Assembly: GCF_000367365.1 (NCBI RefSeq)
Contig: NZ_BARF01000084.1
Location: 148,301 to 212,300 of the forward strand
DNA from: Streptomyces prunicolor NBRC 13075
GTDB taxonomy: Bacteria; Actinomycetota; Actinomycetes; Streptomycetales; Streptomycetaceae
Reading direction: 5' to 3'
DNA: 64,000 nucleotides
The notes under the pieces were generated by a model that saw nothing but the letters and a program-made list of their open reading frames with translations, was not told where the DNA came from and ran no database searches. Made by a program: the position numbers and the translations under genes. This document shows, piece by piece, positions 1-7,828 of this stretch. The first letter of the stretch is position 1; each line of letters opens with the position of its first letter.

Positions 1-419
1 ATGTTGACGACCGAGGAGCCGGCGCCGAGCAGCGGAAGCGCCTGCTGGATGATCCGGTAGGCGGCCGTGAGGTTGGTGTCGAGGATCCGCGACCACTCCT
101 CGGCGGGCAGCTCCGCGAACGGGATGTGACTGATCACGCCCGCGTTGTTGACGATGCCGTCGAGCCGCCCGAAGCGGTCCTTGGCCTCGCCGACAAGCCG
201 GTCGACCTCGGCGGTGTCGCCGACGTCCGCGCGCAGTACGTGGTGGTCGCCCGCGGTCTCCTTGAGGGCGGCGGTCAGGCTGTCGACGGCCTCGCTCTCC
301 TGCCGGTGGCAGGTGAGGACGTCGGCGCCGGCGCGGGCCGCGGCGAGGACGATGCCCCGCCCGATGCCCCGGGTGCCGCCGGTGACGATCAGTTTCTTGC
401 CGTGCAGTGCGAGTTCCAC
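1..419 (-). CDS. SDR ketoreductase (partial, cut by left edge)
   Basis: This is the N-terminal ~139 residues of an NADPH-dependent short-chain dehydrogenase; the rest lies left of the window. The frame opens at a GTG (419) with a GGAGG ribosome site about 10 nt upstream. A TGGTRGIG cofactor motif lies near residue 14 and the NNAG motif follows. It is strikingly similar to the ketoreductase half of the upstream gene (449-1648): both share a GAGSSVVN segment, and bases 1-35 are nearly identical to 780-814. This suggests a tandem duplication. The role is inferred to be ketoreduction of the nascent polyketide or of a later aromatic intermediate. Being last in the PKS operon and only 29 nt after the fusion gene, it is likely co-transcribed. 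Confidence 0.85.
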   Translation of the reverse strand, partial: MELALHGKKLIVTGGTRGIGRGIVLAAARAGADVLTCHRQESEAVDSLTAALKETAGDHHVLRADVGDTAEVDRLVGEAKDRFGRLDGIVNNAGVISHIPFAELPAEEWSRILDTNLTAAYRIIQQALPLLGAGSSVVN

Positions 420-448
420 TGGGGGTACCTCCAGGGCTGGGCCGCGGC

Positions 449-1648
449 TCACACGCAGCCGTCGACGTGGATGTTCTGACCGGTGACGTACGTGGCGTGG
501 TCGCTGACGAGGAAGAGCACGGCCCGGGCGACGTCGTCGACGGTCCCGAGCCGGCCGAGCGCGCTGAACGAGGCGAAGGCGGCGCGCTGCCGTTCGGCTT
601 CCTCGACGGGCAGTTCGTCGAGCGCCTCGGTGTCGATCCGGCCGGGAGAGACCGTGTTGACGCGGATCCCGCGCGGCCCGAGTTCCCGGGCCAGCGAGCG
701 GGTCATGCCGACGAGCGCGGACTTCACGGCGGTGTAGTGGACGCCGCCGGCCATGCCGATGAAGGCGACCGTGGAACCGATGTTGACGACCGAGGAGCCG
801 GCGCCGAGCAGCGGCAGGGTGCGCCGGGTGACCAGGTGGGTGGCGGTGAGGTTGCCCTGCAGGGTGGCGGCCCACTCGGCGGGGCCGAGTTCGTCGTACG
901 GCTGCGGGCGGAAGGTTCCCGCGTTGTTCACCACGGCGTCCAGCCCGCCGAGGCTCGCCTCGCACGCGGCGGCCAGCCGGTCCACGTCGGCCTCGTCCGC
1001 GACGTCGGCGCGCAGCACCTGGTGCTTGCCCGGGGTGCCGGCGAGTTCCTCCTCCAGGGTGGCGACGGCCTCGCCGGGGGTGCGATAGCAGGTGACGACG
1101 TCCGCGCCGGCGCGGGCCGCGGCAAGCACGATGCCCCGGCCGATGCCGCGGCTGCCGCCCGTCACCAGGAGCCGCTTGCCCTCCAGTTGGCGGCCGGCCC
1201 GGGCCGCGGTCTCCACCTTGGCCTTGATCAGCCGCAGCTGGACGGCGGTGTTGCGGTTGAGGCGGGCGGTCATCCCGGCGTCGTCGAGGGGGGCGCCGGG
1301 CTTCATCGCGAAGTCCTGGAGCCAGCGCATCCGTACGCCGCCGCCGGGTGCCTCCTCGTACTCCCAGCGGATGTTCATGTACGCGAAGGGGCCGGTCTCG
1401 ACCCGGCGGGCGGTCACCGTGCGGGTGACCGGGTCGGGGGTGCGTTCGGAGACCCAGCTCCAGACCGTGCCGGTCTCGTCGGGGTGCAGGGCGAGGCGGA
1501 AGGTGACGGTGTCGCCGTCCCGGCCGAGGATCTCGGCGGAGGCGTACTCGCTGAACAGGCGCGGCCAGGAAGCCACGTCGTTGGTCATCGTCCACACCAG
1601 GTCCATCGGTGCCTCGACGACGATCGCGTTGTCGGTGTGTCCGGCCAT
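449..1648 (-). CDS. TcmN-type aromatase/cyclase fused to an SDR ketoreductase
   Basis: This 399-residue two-domain protein is clearly modular. Residues 1-150 are an SRPBCC (START/Bet v1-like) polyketide aromatase/cyclase. They closely resemble the TcmN cyclase domain and keep, at the same numbering, Tyr35, Ser67, Arg69 and Arg82, which are the residues implicated in TcmN first-ring cyclisation. Residues about 155-399 are an SDR ketoreductase with TGGSRGIG (163-170), NNAG (241-244) and the Ser292/Tyr305/Lys309 catalytic set. TcmN itself is fused to an O-methyltransferase, so a fusion to a ketoreductase is a different arrangement. The ATG at 1648 overlaps the ACP stop (TGATG), so it is translationally coupled. 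It probably guides regiospecific aromatisation and reduces a keto group on the ACP-bound chain. The domain calls are secure; the regiochemistry is unknown. Confidence 0.92.
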   Translation of the reverse strand: MAGHTDNAIVVEAPMDLVWTMTNDVASWPRLFSEYASAEILGRDGDTVTFRLALHPDETGTVWSWVSERTPDPVTRTVTARRVETGPFAYMNIRWEYEEAPGGGVRMRWLQDFAMKPGAPLDDAGMTARLNRNTAVQLRLIKAKVETAARAGRQLEGKRLLVTGGSRGIGRGIVLAAARAGADVVTCYRTPGEAVATLEEELAGTPGKHQVLRADVADEADVDRLAAACEASLGGLDAVVNNAGTFRPQPYDELGPAEWAATLQGNLTATHLVTRRTLPLLGAGSSVVNIGSTVAFIGMAGGVHYTAVKSALVGMTRSLARELGPRGIRVNTVSPGRIDTEALDELPVEEAERQRAAFASFSALGRLGTVDDVARAVLFLVSDHATYVTGQNIHVDGCV

Positions 1649-1911
1649 CAGACGCGGGCCTCCCTGAGCTTGGCGTGGACGTAGGCGAGGACCTCGCGCG
1701 GGCTCTGGGTGTGCGCGAGGTCGCCGTCGGGGATCCCGATGCCGTACTCGCGCTCGACGCGGTTGACGAGTTCCAGCAGAGCGAGGGAGTCGTAGCCGAG
1801 GTCGGCGAACGCGGTGTCGGCGAAATGTTCGCCGTCGAGGTCGGTCTGCTCGTCGACGCCGGCGCCGGCGCGGAGGATGCGCCGCAGGTCGTCGAGGGTG
1901 AACTCCGCCAT
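1648..1911 (-). CDS. Type II PKS acyl carrier protein
   Basis: An 87-residue stand-alone acyl carrier protein. Ser42 in the motif DLGYDSLALLEL is the expected phosphopantetheine attachment site, and the length and acidic character match type II PKS ACPs. It carries the growing polyketide between KS-alpha/CLF and the cyclases. It lies 30 nt downstream of the chain-length factor and overlaps the aromatase-ketoreductase by one base (TGATG), in the usual KS-CLF-ACP order. Confidence 0.96.
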   Translation of the reverse strand: MAEFTLDDLRRILRAGAGVDEQTDLDGEHFADTAFADLGYDSLALLELVNRVEREYGIGIPDGDLAHTQSPREVLAYVHAKLREARV

Positions 1912-1941
1912 GGGGAGCCGCCTTTCGTGGGTTGGGGGTCG

Positions 1942-3210
1942 CTACCTCTTGAGGGCGTCGCGGTCGCCCGCGCCGACCAGCAACGCGGAGGTGAAGCCGC
2001 CGTGGCCGCGGGCCAGTACCAGGGCCGTCCGCGGGTCCGTCTGGCGGGGGCGGTCCAGGACCAGGTCGATCTCGCAGCCGGGGGCCGGGCGGCCCAGGCC
2101 TGCGGTGTGGGGGATCACGCCTGCGCTCAGGGCCAGCAGTGCGGTGGCCACGTCCAGGGCCGCGCCGCCTGCGTAGAGGCGGCCGGTGAGGGTTTTCGGG
2201 GCCGTCACCGGTACTCCGCCGGGGCCGAAGACCTCGGCGATCGCGCGGGCCTCGGCGAGGTCTTCGGCGGGTACTCCGGAGGCGTCGGCGAAGACCATGT
2301 CGACGGCGTCGGGGGTGAGCCCGGCGTCGGCGAGCGTGCGGCGGATCACGGACACCAGCACCGTGTGGCGTGCGGCCGTACCGTCCGTCGTGGGGTCGAA
2401 GCCGGCCGCGTAGCCGAGGAGTTCGCCGTACGACGGGACTCCTCGGGCCCGTGCGGACTCCGCGTTCTCGACAACGAGGATGGCGCCGCCCTCGCCCGGG
2501 ACGAAGCCGGAGGCGGCCGCGTCGAAGGGCAGGTAGGCGCGGGCGGGATCGTCCTCGGCGGACAGGTGGCCGGTGGACAGCTGGGCCACCACGCCGTACG
2601 GGCACAGCGAGGCGTCGGTGCCGCCGCTGAGGACGAGGCGGGAGCCGGTGTCCAGCAGCCGGCGGGACTGGCCGAGGGCGTCCAGGCCGCCGGCCTGCTC
2701 TCCGCAGATGACCCCGCACGGGCCCCGCATGCCGTGCCGGATGGAGACCTGGCCGGTGGTGGCCGCGTAGAACCAGGCGATGGACTGATAGGCACCGACC
2801 CAGGAGGAGCCCTGCTGGTAGAGGTTCTCCATCTCGTGCTGACCGAACTCGGTGCCGCCCGAGGAACTGGCCGTCACCACCGCCATCTCGTACTCCGGCA
2901 GGGTCGCCGGATCGGCGGCGGCATCCGTGAGGGCATCCTCGGCGGCGGCCAGCGCGAAGTGCGTGAACCGGTCGGTCTGCGGCACGAGCCGTCCGGGGAC
3001 CTGCTCACCGGCCCGGAAGCCGGGCACCTCTCCGGCGACCCGGACGGGGTAGCCGGTCGGGTCGAACCGGGTGATCCGGCCGATGCCGCTCTTGCCCGCG
3101 AGCACCGACTCCCAGTGCCGGGCGGCGCCGATCCCGGTCGGCGCGACCACGCCGATCCCGGTGACCACGGACCGGCCGCGGCGGCCGGGGCGTATGCCGG
3201 AGGCGCTCAT
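1942..3210 (-). CDS. Type II PKS chain-length factor (KS-beta)
   Basis: A 422-residue thiolase-fold protein, homologous to the preceding KS-alpha but with Gln172 (motif CGEQAGGLD) where KS-alpha has the nucleophilic cysteine. This Cys-to-Gln change is the hallmark of chain-length factors. It forms the heterodimer with KS-alpha that sets polyketide chain length and takes part in initiation by malonyl decarboxylation. Its ATG (3210) overlaps the KS-alpha stop as ATGA, so synthesis of the two subunits is coupled. The chain length (24 carbons or more would be expected for a pentangular product) cannot be read reliably without a phylogeny. Confidence 0.97.
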   Translation of the reverse strand: MSASGIRPGRRGRSVVTGIGVVAPTGIGAARHWESVLAGKSGIGRITRFDPTGYPVRVAGEVPGFRAGEQVPGRLVPQTDRFTHFALAAAEDALTDAAADPATLPEYEMAVVTASSSGGTEFGQHEMENLYQQGSSWVGAYQSIAWFYAATTGQVSIRHGMRGPCGVICGEQAGGLDALGQSRRLLDTGSRLVLSGGTDASLCPYGVVAQLSTGHLSAEDDPARAYLPFDAAASGFVPGEGGAILVVENAESARARGVPSYGELLGYAAGFDPTTDGTAARHTVLVSVIRRTLADAGLTPDAVDMVFADASGVPAEDLAEARAIAEVFGPGGVPVTAPKTLTGRLYAGGAALDVATALLALSAGVIPHTAGLGRPAPGCEIDLVLDRPRQTDPRTALVLARGHGGFTSALLVGAGDRDALKR

Positions 3211-4493
3211 GCCGCCTCCCCGCGCCGCTCCGAGGGCCGGCCGAGGACCATCGCCGTCTGGAAGCCACCGAAGCCGCTGCCCACGCTGAGTACCCGGTCC
3301 ATACGGTGCTCGCGTGCCGTCACCGGTACGTAGTCGAGGTCGCACTCGGGGTCGGGGGTGGAGAGGTTGGCGGTCGGTGGGACGACCTGGTGGCGCAGGG
3401 CGAGGGCGCAGGCGGCGATCTCCAGGGAGCCGATGGCGCCCAGCGAGTGCCCGATCATCGACTTGATGGAGCTGACCGGCACCTCGTGGGCGCGCTGCCC
3501 GAGGCTGCGTTTGAACGCGGCGGTCTCGTGCCGGTCGTTCTGCTTGGTGCCCGAGCCGTGCGCGTTGATGTAGTCGATGTCGCCGGGGTCGAGCCGGGCC
3601 CGGTCCAGGGCGACCCGGATGGCCTCGGCCATCTCCCGGCCGTCGGGCCTGAGTCCGGTCATGTGGAAGGCGTTGCTGCGGCCCGCGAAGCCGAGGATCT
3701 CGGCGTACACGGTGGCGCCGCGGCGCCTGGCGGACTCCAGCTCCTCGATCACCATGACGGCGGAACCCTCGCCGAGGACGAAGCCGTCGCGCCGTCCGTC
3801 GAAGGGCCGGGAGGCGTGTTCGGGGTCGTCGTTGTTGGCGGTGGTGGCCTTGATGGCGTCGAAGCAGGCGGCGGTGATCGGCGACAGCGGGGCGTCGGTG
3901 GCGCCGGCGAGTACGACGTCGGCGGTGCCCTCCTCGATGAGCTGGACGGCGTGCCCGATGGCGTCCAGGCCCGAGGTGCAGCCGGTGGAGATCAGCGCCA
4001 CCGGCCCCTCGGCCCCGGCCTGCCGGGCCACCTCGACGGCGAGGGTGCTGGGCACCATGTAGCCGTACAGGTGCGGGACGCCGTAGCTGTGGTCGACCAG
4101 CCAGTCGCGTCCGCCGTCGGAGAGGACCGCGTACTCCTCCTCCAGGCCCGTGGTGCAGCCGACGGCGCTGCCGATGCTCACCGCGACCCGTTCCGGGTCG
4201 GCGCCCGGCAGTTCGATGCCGCTGTCCGCGACGGCCTCGCGGGCGGCGACGACCGCGAACTGGCCGGCCCGGTCCATCCGTCGGACCTCCTGCGGGGTGA
4301 GCCCGGAGGCGAGCGGATCGAAGTCGCACTCGGCGGCGACCCGGGAGCGGAACCCGGCCGGGTCGAACAGGCTGATGCGGCGGGTGGCGGTGCGGCCGGC
4401 GGTGAGCAGGTCCCAGTAGGCCTCCCGGCCGTGCCCGCCGGGAGCGACGGCCCCCACTCCGGTGATCACCGCGCGCCGGTCGGCCGGCGTCAT
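3207..4493 (-). CDS. Type II PKS ketosynthase KS-alpha
   Basis: A 428-residue beta-ketoacyl synthase. The active-site Cys172 lies in STGCTSGLDAIG, His312 in NAHGSGTKQND and His349 in KSMIGHSLGA, completing the Cys-His-His set. It catalyses the iterative decarboxylative condensations of malonyl-ACP that build the poly-beta-ketone. The ATG at 4493 overlaps the cupin stop (ATGA). The order cupin, KS-alpha, CLF, ACP, cyclase is that of spore-pigment (whiE) and pentangular polyphenol clusters. Confidence 0.97.
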   Translation of the reverse strand: MTPADRRAVITGVGAVAPGGHGREAYWDLLTAGRTATRRISLFDPAGFRSRVAAECDFDPLASGLTPQEVRRMDRAGQFAVVAAREAVADSGIELPGADPERVAVSIGSAVGCTTGLEEEYAVLSDGGRDWLVDHSYGVPHLYGYMVPSTLAVEVARQAGAEGPVALISTGCTSGLDAIGHAVQLIEEGTADVVLAGATDAPLSPITAACFDAIKATTANNDDPEHASRPFDGRRDGFVLGEGSAVMVIEELESARRRGATVYAEILGFAGRSNAFHMTGLRPDGREMAEAIRVALDRARLDPGDIDYINAHGSGTKQNDRHETAAFKRSLGQRAHEVPVSSIKSMIGHSLGAIGSLEIAACALALRHQVVPPTANLSTPDPECDLDYVPVTAREHRMDRVLSVGSGFGGFQTAMVLGRPSERRGEAA

Positions 4494-4921
4494 CGGGCCG
4501 CTCCGACATCGGGGTTGCCCGCGCTCGCGTCGAGCGGCTGCTCGGTGTCGACGTGGCCGAGCTCGGGGCGCGGCGCGAGCGGGGAGAGGTGGAAGACCGC
4601 CTCGGCCGGCACGGAACCGGTGTTCACCAGGCGGTGGCGCACCCCGATGGGCACCAACAGCGAGTCGCCGGGGCCCAGTTCGACCGGGGCGCCGCCGTCA
4701 AGCGTCATCTCCAGGCGGCCCCGGACGATGTGCAGGAACTCCTCGGAGTACGGGTGGTAGTGCTCGGTGACGTGGTGGCCGGGGGCCAGCCGCAGCACCC
4801 CGCCGAAGCCCGAGGTGCAGCCCACGGTCTTCGGGCTGAGGGTGACGCGGATGTCGCCGCCGCGCTTGGTGTTGGCGGCGACCTCGTTCGCACGGACCCT
4901 GGTGGTGGCGGGGGCGCTCAT
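4490..4921 (-). CDS. Cupin-domain polyketide cyclase (WhiE ORFII-like)
   Basis: A 143-residue single-domain cupin. The metal-binding motif HHVTEHYHPYSEEFLHI (about residues 49-65) and the second motif near PIGVRH are visible. Small cupins of this kind stand directly before KS-alpha in spore-pigment and pentangular polyketide clusters, where they act in ring cyclisation or modification. The start codon overlaps the stop of the upstream cyclase (ATGA) and the stop overlaps the KS-alpha start, so it sits inside a tightly coupled operon. Confidence 0.88.
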   Translation of the reverse strand: MSAPATTRVRANEVAANTKRGGDIRVTLSPKTVGCTSGFGGVLRLAPGHHVTEHYHPYSEEFLHIVRGRLEMTLDGGAPVELGPGDSLLVPIGVRHRLVNTGSVPAEAVFHLSPLAPRPELGHVDTEQPLDASAGNPDVGAAR

Positions 4922-5289
4922 CGGGCACCGCCGAGGTTCGCGGACCGCGGGGTGGAGATCTGCGGGCCCTGCTCGGACGTCCAGGAGTAGAACGGGACGG
5001 CCATCGCGTCCTTGGGCTCGCGCCAGTCGGGGTCGTAGGGCGAGATGAACTCGCCGAGCCGGGTGTTGATCTCCCCGTAGAGCGGGTGGCTGCGCGCCTT
5101 GTACAGGTTCGGCGCGATGTCCTGGTCGGCCTCCACCAGGTGGAAGTACAGGTTGTGGAACGCGAAGAGCGTCCGCCTCGACACCCCCACCAGCTGCGGC
5201 AGTTCGGTGCTGTCCGAATCGGCGAAGACCTGCGCGACGCCCTCGGCGTCGGCGAGGTTCATCCTCGCCACGATCAGCGTGCGGTGCAC
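4918..5289 (-). CDS. TcmI-family polyketide cyclase
   Basis: A 123-residue ferredoxin-like-fold cyclase of the TcmI/WhiE ORFVII family, recognised by HRTLIVARMNLADAEGVAQ, the FHNLYFHLVEAD stretch and the WREPKDAMAVPFYSWT C-terminal block. The open frame extends further upstream, but the GTG at 5289 has a GGGAGGG site 6 nt away and matches the family N-terminus, so it was chosen. The family closes later rings of tetracenomycin-type and pentangular intermediates. It is the first gene of the PKS operon, about 50 nt downstream of a candidate SARP site. Confidence 0.9.
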   Translation of the reverse strand: MHRTLIVARMNLADAEGVAQVFADSDSTELPQLVGVSRRTLFAFHNLYFHLVEADQDIAPNLYKARSHPLYGEINTRLGEFISPYDPDWREPKDAMAVPFYSWTSEQGPQISTPRSANLGGAR

Positions 5290-5336
5290 GATGCCCTCCC
5301 GGCTTGTCGGTCCTGGCCTCACCCTGGTCGCCGGGG

Positions 5337-5354
5337 ATCGAGGCACTCTCGAAG
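5337..5354 (-). promoter_or_regulatory. Candidate SARP operator of the PKS operon
   Basis: Two heptamers, read on the minus strand as CTTCGAG and CCTCGAT, are separated by 4 bp, so their TCGA cores (5338 and 5349) are exactly 11 bp apart. This is the layout bound by SARP activators such as ActII-ORF4 and DnrI. It lies 48-65 nt before the GTG of the first PKS-operon gene and next to a SARP gene. Binding is inferred. Confidence 0.55.
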
Positions 5355-5430
5355 CGGCCTGGAAATCCACTGACGGCGGCCGCGGGTGGGGGGCGACTGC
5401 GGATGTCGGCCGGCTGCGGGCCGGTGGGAG

Positions 5431-5521
5431 CGACCGGCCCCTGCGGGCGCAGCCCGCACCAGGGGCGCGGGGAACTGCGCGACCAGCCCCCACGCACCCG
5501 CAGCCGCCCGACCGCCCCCAG
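5431..5521. repeat. GC-rich dispersed Streptomyces intergenic repeat
   Basis: A stretch containing a short inverted repeat (CCCCTGCGGGC ... CAGGGGCGC) followed by the GGGAACTGCGCGACCAG and CACGCACCCGCAGCC words. Such segments recur in Streptomyces intergenic regions. It lies between the SARP terminator and the PKS promoter. No coding potential is evident. Confidence 0.45.
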
Positions 5522-5546
5522 GCACCCCCTCCCCCGGCGCACAACA

Positions 5547-5579
5547 ACGGCCCGCCGCGCAGAACGCGCAGCGGGCCGT
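5547..5579 (-). terminator. Hairpin after the SARP gene
   Basis: Arms ACGGCCCGC (5547-5555) and GCGGGCCGT (5571-5579) are perfectly complementary, with further CGCGC/GCGCG pairing inside. It begins 12 nt beyond the SARP stop, as expected of a factor-independent terminator in Streptomyces, which often lack a T-run. Confidence 0.65.
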
Positions 5580-5591
5580 CGGAGAGGGCCT

Positions 5592-7523
5592 CTACCGGTG
5601 GCCCCCGGCCTTCATCAGGGTGACGCGGGCACCGCCGCGCCCGACCGCGGCCGTCCGGCCGTTCGGTACGTCGGAAGCCGGTGCGCCCCGCAGCAGAAGG
5701 ATCAGGGCCTGCCGGGTGAGCCCGGGCACGGAGTACAGGGGCTGGGCGCCCGGCGCCAGGTGTTCCCGTACGAGATGGACGTCGACGAGGTACTCGAGCA
5801 GTGTCTCCGCGTCACCGGCACCCGGGCACAGCCGTGCCTTCACCTCGTCGAGGCTCCAGCGGGGGCGCTCGCGCTGCAGCAGCAGATGCAGCAGCTCCCG
5901 GGAGGGGCCGGGAAGATGCCGATGGCTGGCACCCACCGTGGTCATCAACGACTGGGTCCCGACGGGGAGTTCGAGCAGCGTCCGGTGGTTGCCGCGCAGC
6001 CGCACCGCCAGCCTCCCCGCCGACCAGCCCGGCCGGGCGGTGAGCCGGCCGGACACCGCCCGGATCGCCAGGGGCAGCCCCTCGCACAGGCCCATCAGCT
6101 CGCGCACGGCGGCGGGGTCCTCCTGCCGGGACCGCTCTCCGGCGACCCGGTCGTACAGCTGGAGGGACTCCTCCCCCGACAGGGCGTTGAGCACGATCTT
6201 GCGTCCGATGGAGAGGCTGTGCGCCCGGTAGCGGTTGGTGGCGATCACCGCGCAGCCGGATCCGCCCGGCAGCACGGCACGGATCTGGGAGGCGGTGAGC
6301 ACGTCGTCGACCACGACCAGCACCCTGCGGTCGGCGGTCCAGGTGCGGAAGAGCCGGCTGAGCTCGTCGAGTCCGGTGGGCTGCTTCTCGCGCTGGACGC
6401 CACACGCACCGAGACAGGCGGACAGCACATCGGCGAGTTGCTGGGAGCCCTCGCCCACGGCGGACAGGTCGATGAAGAGCTGTCCGTCGGGGAAGCGCGG
6501 GCGCAGCCGGTGCGCGGCACGCACGGCGAACGCGCTCTTGCCGACGCCGGGCGGGCCGTGCACCTCCACCACCCGCATGCCGGTGCTGGCCCGGTCCGAG
6601 CCGAGGAAGGTCTCCAGTTGGTCCAGTTCCCGGTCCCGGCCGACGAAGTCACCTATGTCGGCGGGAAGTTGGGCCGGTCCGGGCACGGGCCTGCGGGTGG
6701 CGGGGGCGGCCTCGGTCTTGGCCGGCCCCCTGAGTTGACCGCGGTCCACGAGTACCTCCTGGTGGAGGCGCTGGAGGTGGGCCGAGGGCTCCAGGCCCAG
6801 TTCCTCCACGAGATGGCTGCGCAGGGTGCGGAAGGTGTTGAGGGCGTCCGGCCGGCGGCCGCAGCGGTGCATGGCCCGCATGAGCTGGCCGGCGAACGCC
6901 TCGTGGGTGGGATGGGTGCGGAAGGCCTCGGCCAGCTCATCCAGCACGGCGTGGTGACGGCCGAGGTCCAGCTCCAAGGAGAAACGTTGCTCCTGGACGC
7001 TCTTGCGGCGCTCCTCCAACTGGGTCGACCAGGCCGACAACCGCCGTCCGGCGCTGATATCGACCAGGGCTTTGCCCTGCCACAGAGAAAGGGCTTCCTT
7101 CAGTATGCGAGCGGCCTCGTCCCCGGCACCCGCCCGGTGCTGGGCCATGCCCTTCTCGGTGAGCTGCTCGAAACGGTAGGCGTCCACCGACTGCTTGTCG
7201 TCCAGGCGCAGTTCGTACCCACCCACCCTGGTCAGGAGTGCGGGGCAACCGTGCGGCGGACGGGTTCCGAAAGGCGCGCCCTGCTGTCCGGTGGCCAGCA
7301 GCAGTCTGCGGCGCAGTTGATAAATGTAGGTTTGCAAGGTGGTCAGCGCGCTGAGCGGCGGGTAGTCCTCCCACAGCTCCTCGCACAGCTGGTCCACGCT
7401 GACCAGCGAGTTCGCATTGAGCACCAGCAGGGCCAGTACCTGTCGCAGTTTTGGGGCCGACGGTGTGACGTCCTCCCCGTTCCTGCGTACTCGCATGGAG
7501 CCCAGCAGACCGATCTCTATCAC
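5592..7523 (-). CDS. SARP-family pathway activator with NB-ARC domain
   Basis: A 643-residue regulator. Residues 1-105 form an OmpR/PhoB-type winged helix (VIEIGLLGSMRV start, LRQVLALLVLNANSLVS recognition region). About 110-260 is the bacterial transcriptional activator (BTAD) domain (ELDLGRHHAVLDEL, ELGLEPSAHL). From about 290 there is an NB-ARC/AAA ATPase region with Walker A GPPGVGKS (323-330) and an RVLVVVDDV Walker B. The C-terminus lacks an obvious repeat sensor. The GTG start (7523) has GGGGGA 5 nt upstream. It is probably the cluster-situated activator, matching the 11-bp-phased TCGA heptamers found at several promoters here. Upstream DNA is unusually AT-rich. Confidence 0.93.
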   Translation of the reverse strand: MIEIGLLGSMRVRRNGEDVTPSAPKLRQVLALLVLNANSLVSVDQLCEELWEDYPPLSALTTLQTYIYQLRRRLLLATGQQGAPFGTRPPHGCPALLTRVGGYELRLDDKQSVDAYRFEQLTEKGMAQHRAGAGDEAARILKEALSLWQGKALVDISAGRRLSAWSTQLEERRKSVQEQRFSLELDLGRHHAVLDELAEAFRTHPTHEAFAGQLMRAMHRCGRRPDALNTFRTLRSHLVEELGLEPSAHLQRLHQEVLVDRGQLRGPAKTEAAPATRRPVPGPAQLPADIGDFVGRDRELDQLETFLGSDRASTGMRVVEVHGPPGVGKSAFAVRAAHRLRPRFPDGQLFIDLSAVGEGSQQLADVLSACLGACGVQREKQPTGLDELSRLFRTWTADRRVLVVVDDVLTASQIRAVLPGGSGCAVIATNRYRAHSLSIGRKIVLNALSGEESLQLYDRVAGERSRQEDPAAVRELMGLCEGLPLAIRAVSGRLTARPGWSAGRLAVRLRGNHRTLLELPVGTQSLMTTVGASHRHLPGPSRELLHLLLQRERPRWSLDEVKARLCPGAGDAETLLEYLVDVHLVREHLAPGAQPLYSVPGLTRQALILLLRGAPASDVPNGRTAAVGRGGARVTLMKAGGHR

Positions 7524-7828
7524 TGCGTTCCCCCTAATTACGCCGCCTTTGTGGGGTGGCGGGCATCGATGGGCCCGACGTTCGGCAAGCCTGTCGGTAT
7601 TCACCTTCCTGCGTCAGTAATTTTTTCGCGAAACATCCACAGCACCTTCGAGCAGGATATATTACCTTTCCTTTACCGTGGATGCTTTCGCCGAAAATTA
7701 GGACTGGATTCAACGAAAATCGCGCACTGTATTCACGGAATAAAGACTTCCGTTCCGAATACCGCACCCTCCTTGCGCACCTCGAGGTCATCATATTACT
7801 TCACGCACAAGGATGACAAGGTGCACAT
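7524..7828. other. AT-rich intergenic region upstream of the SARP gene
   Basis: About 300 bp with markedly lower GC than its surroundings. It presumably holds the SARP promoter (minus strand) and the end of the amidotransferase transcript. No open frame with codon bias and no clear operator was found. Confidence 0.4.
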
